NCBI GenBank assembly: GCA_947627495.1
Contig: CANQWH010000008.1
Span: 1-37,881, forward strand
DNA from: an uncultured Clostridia bacterium
Lineage (GTDB): Bacteria; Bacillota; Clostridia; TANB77; CAG-508
Direction of reading: 5' to 3'
DNA: 37,881 bases
This document shows, in pieces, positions 1 to 8,483 of the stretch. The position numbers and the translations under genes are program-made. The notes beneath the pieces were generated by a model, which did no database searches, was not told the DNA's origin, and saw only the letters and a list, made by a program, of their open reading frames with translations. Every line of letters begins with the position of its first letter. Position 1 is the first letter of the stretch.

Positions 1-2
1 TA

Positions 3-95
3 TTTGGAACAGTAGGAGCGAAAATACCAATAGGAATGGCAAGAGATGAATTGTATTATGAATTAAAAAATATTTGGAATAGAAAAGCGATATAA
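3..95 (+). CDS. C-terminal end of an unrecognised protein (partial)
   Basis: An open frame runs in from the left edge for 30 codons and stops at TAA 93-95. The tail reads FGTVGAKIPIGMARDELYYE and ends in NRKAI. The other two forward frames stop within this stretch, so this is the likely gene end. The fragment is too short for me to assign a family. The next gene starts about 270 bp later behind its own promoter, so the two need not share a transcript. Confidence 0.5.
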   Translation, partial: FGTVGAKIPIGMARDELYYELKNIWNRKAI

Positions 96-296
96 ATATT
101 GAAATACAAGTAAAAGTATGATATTTTAAAAATGACCTAAAAATAGGTTTATTAAGTGAACCTAAAAATATGCAAAAATAATGATAAAAATATAAAATTA
201 AATAGTAATCTCAAAAATCAGTAGTCTAAATAAGTTTCGGATTTCAGTAAGAAGAAATCCTACTAAAAATTTATGCTATCAAAAGACATAAGCTAT

Positions 297-325
297 TTGA
301 TAATTTATGTCTTTTGTTATATAAT
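297..325 (+). promoter_or_regulatory. SigA-type promoter of the bile salt hydrolase gene, flanked by two dyads
   Basis: TTGATA at 297-302 and TATAAT at 320-325 are separated by 17 bp. A dyad with 11-bp arms (AAAAGACATAA, 281-291 and 305-315) overlaps the -35 region. A second dyad (CCTTCTA and TAGAAGG, about 327-353) straddles the expected transcription start near 332 and reaches into the Shine-Dalgarno region. Promoter and dyads are seen in the sequence. A role as operators or as a translation-masking hairpin is inference. Confidence 0.6.
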
Positions 326-365
326 ACCTTCTACAAAAATATTGTATAGAAGGAAGGTAATATTT

Positions 366-1340
366 ATGTGTACTGCAATAACATATAACACAAAAAATCA
401 TTATTTTGGAAGAAATTTAGACTTGGAATATTCATATAAGGAGACTGTTACAATAACACCAAGAAATTATGAATTTAAATTTAGAAATGTAAGAGAGATA
501 AAAAATCACTATGCAATAATAGGCATGGCATATGTTGCAAATAACTATCCACTTTATTATGATGCAATTAATGAAAAAGGCTTAGGCATGGCAGGATTAA
601 ACTTCCCAGAAAATGCAGACTATAAAGAATTAAAAGAGAATAAAGATAACATTGCACCTTTTGAATTTATTCCTTGGGTTTTATCACAATGCTCTAACCT
701 TGAAGAAGCAAAAAAAATTTTAGAGAATATTAATATAGCACAAATTAACTTCAGTGAAGATTTGCCAGCTTCACCATTACATTGGATTATTTCAGACAAA
801 GAAAAATCAATAACAGTAGAAAGTGTAAAAGACGGACTTAAAATATATGATAATCCAGTAGGAGTATTAACAAATAATCCTACATTTGATATTCATATGT
901 TTAATTTGAATAATTACATGAATTTATCTATAGAAGCACCAGTTAATAATTTTTCAAAAAAGTTAAATTTAAAAACATACAGTAGAGGAATGGGCGCACT
1001 CGGTATGCCAGGAGATTTATCATCAGCTTCAAGATTTGTTAAAGCAACATTTACTAAAATGAACTCTATATCTGGTAATTCAGAAGAAGAAAGTATTAGT
1101 CAATTTTTCCATATATTAGGCTCAGTAGAACAGCAAAGAGGATGTGTTCATATGGGAGAAGATAAATATGAAATAACTATTTATAGCTCTTGTTGTAATA
1201 TGGATAAAGGAATATATTATTATAAAACTTATGATAATAGTCAAATTACAGGTGTAGATATGTATAAGGAAAATTTAGATGGAAATATATTAATAAGTTA
1301 TGACTTAATAAAAAGACAAGCAGTGTTAATGCAAAATTAA
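366..1340 (+). CDS. Bile salt hydrolase (choloylglycine hydrolase, Ntn-hydrolase family)
   Basis: Predicted cytoplasmic enzyme, 324 residues, that hydrolyses the amide bond of glycine- or taurine-conjugated bile acids. The start is set at ATG 366 because the Ntn fold needs the nucleophile at position 2 (MCTAI; Cys2 exposed after Met removal) and GGAAGG lies just upstream; a longer open frame from 273 is not translated on this reading. Family catalytic residues are all present: Cys2, Arg16 and Asp19 (FGRNLD), Asn79 (GLNF), Asn170 (LTNNPTFD) and Arg223 (ASRF). The protein closely resembles Clostridium perfringens conjugated bile acid hydrolase, including the C-terminal KENLDGN segment, so bile salt hydrolase is preferred over penicillin V acylase. 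Ser206-Arg207-Gly208 sits at the loop position reported to govern taurine versus glycine preference. The gene stands alone behind its own promoter. Confidence 0.93.
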   Translation: MCTAITYNTKNHYFGRNLDLEYSYKETVTITPRNYEFKFRNVREIKNHYAIIGMAYVANNYPLYYDAINEKGLGMAGLNFPENADYKELKENKDNIAPFEFIPWVLSQCSNLEEAKKILENINIAQINFSEDLPASPLHWIISDKEKSITVESVKDGLKIYDNPVGVLTNNPTFDIHMFNLNNYMNLSIEAPVNNFSKKLNLKTYSRGMGALGMPGDLSSASRFVKATFTKMNSISGNSEEESISQFFHILGSVEQQRGCVHMGEDKYEITIYSSCCNMDKGIYYYKTYDNSQITGVDMYKENLDGNILISYDLIKRQAVLMQN

Positions 1341-1440
1341 TAATATTATAATTTCAGAAATTAATATATATATTTATATTTAGAGACTTGTAACCAAAGC
1401 AAAAATATTTACGAAAATACTACACAAATCTTGAATTATA

Positions 1441-1449
1441 TGCTATAAT
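1441..1449 (+). promoter_or_regulatory. Extended -10 promoter for yebC
   Basis: TGCTATAAT is an extended -10 (TGn plus TATAAT). No good -35 is visible at 17 bp, which is common for extended -10 promoters. It lies 70 bp before the yebC start codon. Confidence 0.45.
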
Positions 1450-1518
1450 TTAAAAGTCATATATTAAAAATATAAATATCTATTGATAGATAACTATAAA
1501 ATTAAAGGAGGAGTTAAA

Positions 1519-2245
1519 ATGTCAGGACATTCAAAATGGCATAATATTCAAGCAAAGAAGGGAAAAGCAGATGCGGCAAGAGGAAAGGTATTCACAAAAT
1601 TAGGAAGAGAGTTATTAATGGCAGTTAAAGCAGGAGGACCAGATCCAGTACGGAAATTCAAAATTAAAAGATGTTATAGCAAAATGTAAAGCAAATAATA
1701 TGCCAAATGATACAATAAATAATGCAATAAAAAAAGCAGCAGGAGCAGGAAATAGTGAAAATTATGAAGAAATTACATATGAAGGATATGGACCAAATGG
1801 TGTAGCTATAATTGTAAATGCATCAACAGATAACAAGAATAGAACAGCTGCAGATGTAAGACATGTATTTGATAAGTTCGGTGGAAACTTAGGTACAACA
1901 GGCTGTGTATCATATATGTTTGAGAAAAAAGGTGTAATAGTAATAGAAAAAGCATCTACAAACTTAAGTGAAGATGACTTAATGCTACTTGCCTTAGACA
2001 ATGGAGCAGAAAACTTAGAAAGTGATGAAGAATTTTATGAAATTACATGTGCACCACAAGATTTTTCACACTTAAGTGAAAGTTTAGAGAAAAATGGAAT
2101 AACATTTGTAGAAGCAGATGTAAAAATGGTTCCTAATAACTATATTACATTAGATGAAAATGGTAGCAGAAGAATGGAGTTAATTTTAGAAAAACTAGAT
2201 GAATTAGATGATGTAATAGATGTATATCATAACTGGGATGAGTAA
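1519..2245 (+). CDS. yebC: YebC/PmpR family protein, split by a +1 frameshift at a CGG codon
   Basis: Start ATG 1519 follows AAAGGAGG. The zero frame gives [18 protein letters not shown] and the conserved AVKAGGPDP, then reaches CGG at 1651-1653 (codon 45) and ends at TAA 1687-1689 after off-family sequence. Skipping the C at 1651 gives GGA AAT TCA AAA and the expected continuation [20 protein letters not shown], then the rest of the family to TAA 2245. The joined product is 241 residues, the normal family length. YebC proteins were long annotated as transcriptional regulators; recent work describes members as ribosome-associated factors that relieve stalling at proline stretches. Nothing downstream of the shift is degraded, which argues against old decay. 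It is either a real +1 frameshift or a single-base sequence error. Confidence 0.9.
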
Positions 2246-2254
2246 AATTAAAAA

Positions 2255-2345
2255 AGCAATTATATATTTATTAAAAAACATTAGTAAAGTACTTTCCTTT
2301 GAAACGTTTTAGGGTTCTTCAATTTTTAATAAATATATAACTGCT
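2255..2345. repeat. 91-bp element with 23-bp inverted ends between convergent genes
   Basis: Arms at 2255-2277 (AGCAATTATATATTTATTAA plus AAA) and 2323-2345 pair over 23 bp with one mismatch, enclosing 45 nt. The loop is longer than in a usual intrinsic terminator and holds a small palindrome (AAAGTACTTT). It lies between the convergent ends of yebC and tmcAL. It could act as a bidirectional terminator, be a small miniature element, or encode a structured RNA. Confidence 0.5.
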
Positions 2346-2371
2346 GAGTTTGTTCATATTCACAATTAACA

Positions 2372-3595
2372 TTATACAACAGTTAATTTTTTTGTATAAT
2401 CTAAATTGGCATCTGGGTTTTTCTTAAATCCAAGAGTATAAATGTTAGTGGCAAATATATCCTTTTCAAGCATACTTTTTAAAACTTTATTATTATTTTT
2501 ATCTAAGAAATCTTTTACAGAAGTAATAACATTTGCTTTTCTATTTTTACTTAATTCAGAAAGTAAGTTTTTTCCATTTTCACTTATTCCTAAAACACGT
2601 ATATATGGAGTAACTTTTTTAGAATTTTCATAATCTTGTTTTGTTATTTCAAGGAGAGAGTATAGTAAAATTCTGTTTATTCGAGTTAAAGTATAACGCT
2701 TAGACTTAATCATAAAAATTAAGTCATTAAGATTATTACAAGAATTTACAGCTGCCTTAATTTTATATTCTAGACCTTCTGTAACATCTGGTAAATTAGC
2801 AATTTGTTCAATACTCATACATCTTAATTTATAAATAATTTCCTTTTCAAATTGAAAAATATCTAAAACAAATCTTCCGCTTCCTAACTCATCTTTTAAA
2901 ACAGAATATGCAATTTTTGGCATTAAGTTTTTCACAGATTTTTTATTAATAAGCATTTCACGAATAGCCGTACTACTAGCAATATTATCAGATGGATTTA
3001 AACTATTGTAATCAGCTCCTGAACGCTTGATTGTTATAGGAATAATAGTGCTCTTATTTTTGAAAATTTGTTTTAGATATTCAATACCTAAAATATTATT
3101 TGAACCAGATAAAACGTTAGCCGAACTACGAATATCGTTTATGTATAGAAGCATAGCATTTTCACGAGCTTTAGGAAAAGAAAGCCCTTTTGCTAGCTCA
3201 TGATTAAGCATGGTAACATATTCAGGTGGTTCATCATAAAGAATTTTAGCAAATCTTTCTAAAACAGCAATATTTCCACATTCACTTCCAAAAGATAGAA
3301 TAGTTTCACATTTTAATGAGTCAAGAATTTTTATAGCACCAGATGCAAAATTTTCTGCACTTGAAATACTATAAATAGTAGGAAGTTCTATAACCATATC
3401 TACACCAGAATGCAAAGCCATTTCAGTTCTTGCCCATTTGTTAATTAATGCTGTATTACCACGTTCAACAAAGTTACCGCTCATAACGCAAACTACATAA
3501 TCTGGGTTAGATAATCTAATAGATTCAGTTAGTTGGTATAAATGGCCATTGTGAAATGGGTTATATTCACAAATAATTGCTAAAACTCTACTCAT
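2372..3595 (-). CDS. tmcAL: tRNA(Met) cytidine acetate ligase, TmcAL/YlbM family
   Basis: 407 residues, the usual length. TmcAL activates acetate with ATP and transfers it to the wobble cytidine of elongator tRNA-Met, giving N4-acetylcytidine. The N-terminus carries the nucleotidyltransferase fold: MSRVLAIICEYNPFHNGHLY holds the HNGH form of the HIGH motif, followed by VMSGNFVERGNTALINKWAR, a family signature. SSAENFASGA and ISSTAIREML-like segments (seen as ASSTAIREML) follow. The start has TAAGGAG about 13 nt upstream. It stands alone on the minus strand between yebC and rnhA; its 5' region faces rnhA, so the two are divergently transcribed. Confidence 0.92.
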   Translation of the reverse strand: MSRVLAIICEYNPFHNGHLYQLTESIRLSNPDYVVCVMSGNFVERGNTALINKWARTEMALHSGVDMVIELPTIYSISSAENFASGAIKILDSLKCETILSFGSECGNIAVLERFAKILYDEPPEYVTMLNHELAKGLSFPKARENAMLLYINDIRSSANVLSGSNNILGIEYLKQIFKNKSTIIPITIKRSGADYNSLNPSDNIASSTAIREMLINKKSVKNLMPKIAYSVLKDELGSGRFVLDIFQFEKEIIYKLRCMSIEQIANLPDVTEGLEYKIKAAVNSCNNLNDLIFMIKSKRYTLTRINRILLYSLLEITKQDYENSKKVTPYIRVLGISENGKNLLSELSKNRKANVITSVKDFLDKNNNKVLKSMLEKDIFATNIYTLGFKKNPDANLDYTKKLTVV

Positions 3596-3621
3596 TATTT
3601 TCTAAACTTTCTCCTTATATA

Positions 3622-3651
3622 TTGATTTTTTTAACACATTACTGATATAAT
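3622..3651 (+). promoter_or_regulatory. Promoter for rnhA
   Basis: TTGATT (3622-3627) and TATAAT (3646-3651) with 18 bp between, and a TG one base before the -10 (TGATATAAT, extended -10). It lies 50 bp upstream of the rnhA start. Confidence 0.5.
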
Positions 3652-3700
3652 ATCACAATAGAAGAAAAAATACAATTATTTTGGAGGAAGTTTAATAAAT

Positions 3701-4138
3701 ATGGAGAAAATTGTCGTTTACACAGATGGTGCATGTTCAGGAAATCCAGGTTCAGGTGGTTGGGGAGCAATATTAATGTATAAAGATGTAAAAAAAGAAA
3801 TAAGTGGAGGAATGAAGCAAACCACAAATAATATAATGGAAATTACAGCAGTAATAGAGGGATTGAAATTAATAAAATATCCATGTGAAGTTGAGGTTTA
3901 TAGTGATAGTGCCTATGTAGTAAATGCGTTTAATAATCATTGGATAGAAGGCTGGATTAAGAAAAATTGGATTAATTCAAGTAAAGAACCAGTAAAGAAT
4001 AAAGAACTTTGGCAGGAGTTATATAGTTTAACTAGAAAACATAAAGTAAAATTTATAAAAGTAAAAGGACATAGCGATAATGAGTTTAATAACAGATGTG
4101 ATGAACTTGCAAGAAATGCAATCCAAGTGTTTAAATAA
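3701..4138 (+). CDS. rnhA: Ribonuclease HI
   Basis: Cytoplasmic endonuclease that cuts the RNA strand of RNA:DNA hybrids; 145 residues, full length for the family. Catalytic carboxylates are visible: Asp9 (VYTDGACSGNPG), Glu47 (NNIMEITAVIEG), Asp69 (VYSDSAYVVNA) and Asp134 (NNRCDELAR). His124 of the flexible loop is in VKGHSDN. The basic handle region (WIEGWIKKNW) is present. TTGGAGGAAG provides the ribosome binding site. It opens a forward run of nucleic-acid enzymes with the endonuclease Q homologue (75 bp gap) and topB. Confidence 0.95.
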   Translation: MEKIVVYTDGACSGNPGSGGWGAILMYKDVKKEISGGMKQTTNNIMEITAVIEGLKLIKYPCEVEVYSDSAYVVNAFNNHWIEGWIKKNWINSSKEPVKNKELWQELYSLTRKHKVKFIKVKGHSDNEFNNRCDELARNAIQVFK

Positions 4139-4212
4139 TAACTTAGATAAAGGTATATAACTGTTGCGTTTGGCTACTTTTGAGAAAAAATAATTTGAAA
4201 AGGAGTAATAAA

Positions 4213-5400
4213 ATGTACGAAGTATTTGCAGATTTACATATACACATAGGAAGAAGTGAAAATAATAAACCAATAAAAATAACAGCAGCAAAATCATTAA
4301 AATTTGCTAACATCGCAAAAGAATGTAGTGATAGAAAAGGAATAAATATAGCAGGTATAATAGATTGTGCTTCACCTTATGTAATAGAAGATATAGAGAA
4401 TTTCTTAAAAACAGGAGAAGCATATGAGATTCAGGATGGTGGAATAATATACAAAGATAAAGTCTGTATAATACTAGGAAGTGAGATAGAAACATCAGAA
4501 ATAGGAATAGATGGCCACTGTGGAAGTGCTCATAATATTTGTTTCTTTCCATATTTAAAGGATATAAAGGGCTTTTCAAATGAGATGAGAAATCATATAA
4601 AAAATATAACTTTAAGCTCTCAAAGAGCAGATATATCAGCATATGACCTTATAGATATAGTAGAAAAATATAATGGCATATTAATACCAGCGCATTGCTT
4701 TACACCACATAAAAGTTTTTATGGAAATTGTACAGATAGATTAGAAAAAATATTTAAAGAAAAATATAATAAGGTTCTAGCAATAGAACTAGGATTAAGT
4801 GCTGATACAAATTTAGCAGATAATATTTCTGAATTAGAAGGAAAGACATTTTTGACAAATTCAGATGCACACTCTCTTCCAAAAATAGCAAGAGAGTACA
4901 ATAAGATATTAGTAGAAGATATAAGTTTTAAAGAGTTATTGAAAGTATTGAAGAATGAAGATGGAAGAAAAATTATAACAAATTATGGCTTAGAACCAAA
5001 ATTAGGTAAATATCATAGAACATATTGTGAAGTATGTGGCAAAAATATTCCAGGAATAGCACCAGTAACAAAATGTGATACTTGTGATAGCAAAAATATA
5101 ACAATGGGTGTTTACGATAGAATACAAATAATAAAAGATAAAAAAGAAAGTAAAAGTCCAGCCAATAGACCTCAGTATGTTTATCAAATACCTCTATCAT
5201 TTATACCAGGATTAGGAAACAAAACAATAGAAAAATTATTAGGTAAATTTGAAACAGAAATGAACATTTTACATAAATTATCATTTGATGATTTAGAAGC
5301 AGTAGTTGGAACAAAGAATGCTAGCAATATAGTAAGAGCACGTGAGGGCAAGATGAAGGTACAAGAAGGTGGAGGCGGAATATACGGAAAAATTGAGTAG
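4213..5400 (+). CDS. Endonuclease Q family protein (PHP phosphoesterase with zinc finger and helix-hairpin-helix)
   Basis: 395 residues from ATG 4213, chosen because AAAAGGAG lies 8 nt upstream; an upstream in-frame ATG at 4180 has no such site. The N-terminal PHP domain starts with FADLHIHIGRS and contains IIDCASP, HCGSAHNICFFP and PAHCFTPHKSFYG metal-binding segments, and SDAHS. A four-cysteine zinc finger follows (CEVCGK, then CDTCDS), and the C-terminus has a helix-hairpin-helix-like segment (IPGLGNKTIEKLLGKF). This domain order is that of EndoQ, which in Thermococcales and some Bacillota cuts 5' of deaminated bases (dU, dI) and abasic sites. The link to deaminated-base repair is from the family; activity here is inferred. 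It lies between rnhA and topB, 22 bp before the latter. Confidence 0.82.
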   Translation: MYEVFADLHIHIGRSENNKPIKITAAKSLKFANIAKECSDRKGINIAGIIDCASPYVIEDIENFLKTGEAYEIQDGGIIYKDKVCIILGSEIETSEIGIDGHCGSAHNICFFPYLKDIKGFSNEMRNHIKNITLSSQRADISAYDLIDIVEKYNGILIPAHCFTPHKSFYGNCTDRLEKIFKEKYNKVLAIELGLSADTNLADNISELEGKTFLTNSDAHSLPKIAREYNKILVEDISFKELLKVLKNEDGRKIITNYGLEPKLGKYHRTYCEVCGKNIPGIAPVTKCDTCDSKNITMGVYDRIQIIKDKKESKSPANRPQYVYQIPLSFIPGLGNKTIEKLLGKFETEMNILHKLSFDDLEAVVGTKNASNIVRAREGKMKVQEGGGGIYGKIE

Positions 5401-5422
5401 TAATATCAAGTAAGGTGAGATA

Positions 5423-7310
5423 ATGAAAAAGTTACTAATAACAGAAAAACCGTCTGTGGCAATGGAATTTGCAAAAGTTTTAAAACTAGACAACAATAGA
5501 AAAAACGGATATATGGAAAATAACGATTGGGTAATAACATGGTGTGTAGGTCATTTAATCACAATGTCATATCCAGAAAAATACGATGAAAAATTGAAAT
5601 TTTGGAGATTAGATACATTACCATTTATACCACAAGAATTTAAGTATGAGGTAATACCAAATGTAGAAAAACAATATGAAATACTTAAAAGTCTTTTTAA
5701 ACGAGAAGACATAGATACAATATATGTAAGCACTGACTCTGGAAGGGAAGGTGAATACATATATAGATTAGTTGATCAGATGATAGGAGTAGAAGGCAAG
5801 GTAAAAAAAAGAGTATGGATAGACTCCCAAACAGAGGAGGAAATACTAAGAGGAATAAAGGAGGCAAAAGAATTATCAGAGTATAATAGTTTGGCAGATT
5901 CTGCATATTTACGTGCAAAAGAAGACTATTTAATTGGAATTAATTTTTCAAGACTATTATCAATAATATATGGTAAAAAACTAGCACAAGAAATTAAAGA
6001 AGAAAAAGCTTCTATTTCAATTGGTAGAGTAATGACTTGTGTATTACGGAATGATAGTTACAAGAGAAAGAGAAATAAGGAATTTTGTTAAAACAAAATA
6101 TTATAAAATAAATTCAGTATTTGAAAATTTCACAGCAGAATGGAAAGTTAACGAAAAATCAAAGTATTTTGAATCTCCAAAATTATATAATGAATCAGGC
6201 TTAAAAAAAGAAGAAGATGCAAAAAGTTTAATAGAAAGTTTAAAAGGTAAAAAAGCTATTATAACAGAAATAAAAAAATCAAAACAAAAAGAAAATGCAC
6301 CATTATTATTTAACTTAGCAGAGATACAAAATGAATGTACAAAAAGATTTAAGATAAAGCCAGATGAAACCCTAGAGATAATACAAAATTTATATGAAAA
6401 GAAATTAGTAACATACCCTAGAACAGATGCAAGAGTACTATCAACTGCTGTTGCAAAAGAAATATCTAAGAATTTGAATGGACTAGCAAAAAACTTAAAA
6501 CAAGATGAAGAAATAAATGGATATATAACAAAGATGATAGAAGAGAAATATCCTACAAATAACTTAAGTAAAACAAAATATGTAAATGATAGCAAAATAA
6601 CAGACCATTATGCTATTATACCAACAGGACAAGGCTTTGAAAACTATGCCAAATTACCAGAATTACATAGAGAAATATATAGAGTAATTGTAAAAAGATT
6701 TTTAGCAATATTTTATCCACCAGCTGAATTTAGCAAGATAAATGTAACAGTAGAAATAGAAAATGAAACATTTTATGCAAATGAAAAAATATGTACGAAA
6801 ATAGGTTATTTAGAAGTTTTAAAACAGAAAGATAATAAGGAAGAAGTAAACGAAAATTTAAAAGATTTAAAAAAAGGGCAAGAAATAGAAGTTAAAGAAC
6901 TAAATATAAAAGAAGCGGAAACAACTCCACCAACAAGATATAATTCTGGTTCATTAATTTTAGCTATGGAAAATGCTGGAAAGCTAATAGAAGATGAAGA
7001 ATTAAGAGAACAAATAAAAGGAGCAGGAATAGGAACAAGTGCAACAAGAGGAGAAATAATAAAAAAGCTAGAAAAGATAAAACATATAGAAATAAATTCA
7101 AAAACACAAATAGTAACACCAACAGAAAAAGGAGAAGCCATATTTGATGTAGTAAATAAATCAATGCCAGATATGTTAAACCCAAAATTAACAGCAAGTT
7201 GGGAAAAAGGACTAGAAATGGTTGCAAACAAAGAAATACAACCAGAAGAATTTATGAAAAAGTTAGAAAAATACATAAAACTTAAATTTGAAAAATTTAT
7301 ATATAGATAA
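5423..7310 (+). CDS. topB: DNA topoisomerase III, split by a +1 frameshift at a CGG codon
   Basis: Type IA topoisomerase that passes single strands through a transient nick. The zero frame starts at ATG 5423 (MKKLLITEKPSVA, TOPRIM) and holds STDSGREGE and SISIGRVMTCVL, then meets CGG at 6047-6049 (codon 209) and stops at 6091. Skipping the C gives GGA ATG ATA GTT and the expected GMIVTREREIRNF, running to TAA 7310. The joined product has 628 residues. The catalytic tyrosine is in LVTYPRTDAR (Tyr331 of the joined protein), and GIGTSATRGEIIKKLE and LTASWEKGLE are typical. It ends without the C-terminal zinc region of longer homologues. Everything after the shift is intact, so this is a recoding candidate or a one-base sequence error rather than a long-dead gene. 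Confidence 0.9.
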
Positions 7311-7385
7311 TAAACTAAAGAATGTTTAAAATAGAAATATATGGAAAAAATATTGTCAAAGGAAATATAAATGAAAGGAATCCAT

Positions 7386-7976
7386 ATGACAATATTTTTT
7401 TTGATTTTAGTATCAATAGTAATTTTATCAGGCTTATTACTAAGATTCTCATCAGTAAGAATTAATATAAAAGAATTAGAAATTATCAATACCAAAATAA
7501 AGAAATTCAAAGTAAAGATAAGCCTAAATCTATTTAACAAAATACAATGGCTAAAATTAACTATCGACCAGAATAGATTAAAAAAGTTAAAAGATAATAA
7601 TAAATTGGAAATATTAAATAAAATATTAAGAACGAAAATTTTAAAGGACTATGAAAACATAGGAAAAATATTAACAAAGAATTGGAAGAAGATTATAGGA
7701 GAAGCAAGTAAAGTAAGAATAGAAAAATTAAATTTAAATGCATTTATAGGAACAGAAAGTGCTGATACTACAGCAATTGCAACATCAATAGCTTCAATTG
7801 GTGTGCCAATAATATTTGGAAGAAAAGCAGAGAGGTTATCATATAAAATAAAGCCAATATATGAAGATAAAAATTATATATTTCTATCTATAAATTGTAC
7901 AATTTCTATAAAATTGGTACATATTTTTTCTTATGCGTTTGGCAATTTTGTGCATATAATGGGAAGTGAACATTAA
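7386..7976 (+). CDS. DUF2953 family protein
   Basis: 196 residues from ATG 7386, placed by GAAAGGA just upstream; an earlier in-frame start at 7371 lacks a site. One N-terminal membrane segment (MTIFFLILVSIVILSGLLL) is followed by a basic, soluble region and a weakly hydrophobic stretch around IASIGVPIIFG. I assign DUF2953 from the overall pattern and its common place near sporulation genes in Clostridia; function is unknown. The C-terminus (FGNFVHIMGSEH) is abrupt and runs into a decayed segment, so the protein may be shortened. Confidence 0.5.
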   Translation: MTIFFLILVSIVILSGLLLRFSSVRINIKELEIINTKIKKFKVKISLNLFNKIQWLKLTIDQNRLKKLKDNNKLEILNKILRTKILKDYENIGKILTKNWKKIIGEASKVRIEKLNLNAFIGTESADTTAIATSIASIGVPIIFGRKAERLSYKIKPIYEDKNYIFLSINCTISIKLVHIFSYAFGNFVHIMGSEH

Positions 7977-8051
7977 CTTAAAATATTACAAATGTTACAA
8001 AAATATTAAATTTTATTACAAACAAAAAAATCATTTACAGTCAAATAAAAA

Positions 8052-8463
8052 ATGTTCTTATGGAACACTAAATCCCATAAGAACATCCATTCAAATGGTT
8101 AGAGCACAAATTTTACAAATTGAAAAAGATAAACAAATAGTTTTAGATGATAATGCAATATTAGATATTATTACAAAATAAGTTAAGCAAAAAAATGATG
8201 CTCTTGCAGAATTTGAAAAAGCAAATAGAGAAGATTTAGTAAATCAAACTAAACAAGAAATTAATATATTAAAGGAATACTTACCTGCACAACTTAGCAA
8301 AGAAGAAGTTAAAAATATTGCAGAAGAATGTAAAGCAGAACTTGGTATTACAGATATAAAAGGATTAGGTGCTTTAATTAAAGCGGTAAAAGCAAAAGTA
8401 GGAGCAGGAAGCGATGGTAAGACAATTTCAGATGTAGTAAAAGAGATATTAAATAAAATATAA
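8052..8463 (+). pseudogene. YqeY/GatB-YqeY domain protein, broken
   Basis: In one frame the sequence reads NPIRTSIQMVRAQILQIEKD, then DDNAILDIITK, a TAA stop at 8179-8181, then VKQKNDALAEFEKANREDLV and EYLPAQLSKEE to the natural end at 8463. These are the conserved YqeY segments. The TAA replaces the expected Glu codon (GAA to TAA). The N-terminal 15-20 residues are missing: the sequence there forms a hairpin (TGTTCTTATGG pairing with CCATAAGAACA, about 8053-8084) instead. YqeY proteins resemble the tail domain of GatB and are thought to interact with tRNA. Two independent lesions make this a true pseudogene, unlike the CGG-associated breaks. Confidence 0.78.
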
Positions 8464-8483
8464 TGCTAAAAAGGGGATAATTT

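Noticed and set aside
2278..2322. T-box or riboswitch in the loop between yebC and tmcAL, suggested by GGGTTCTTC
   Set aside because: No downstream gene is placed for such a leader (the genes converge) and no T-box core or specifier stem is present.
4150..4175. ATAACTGTTGCGTTTGGCT resembling the stretch at 2336-2355
   Set aside because: Only about 16 of 22 bases match and no structure is shared; not convincing as a repeat.
8179..8181. The yqeY stop as a fourth recoding site
   Set aside because: It is a simple GAA-to-TAA change in the same frame, with no CGG and with a missing N-terminus; ordinary decay.
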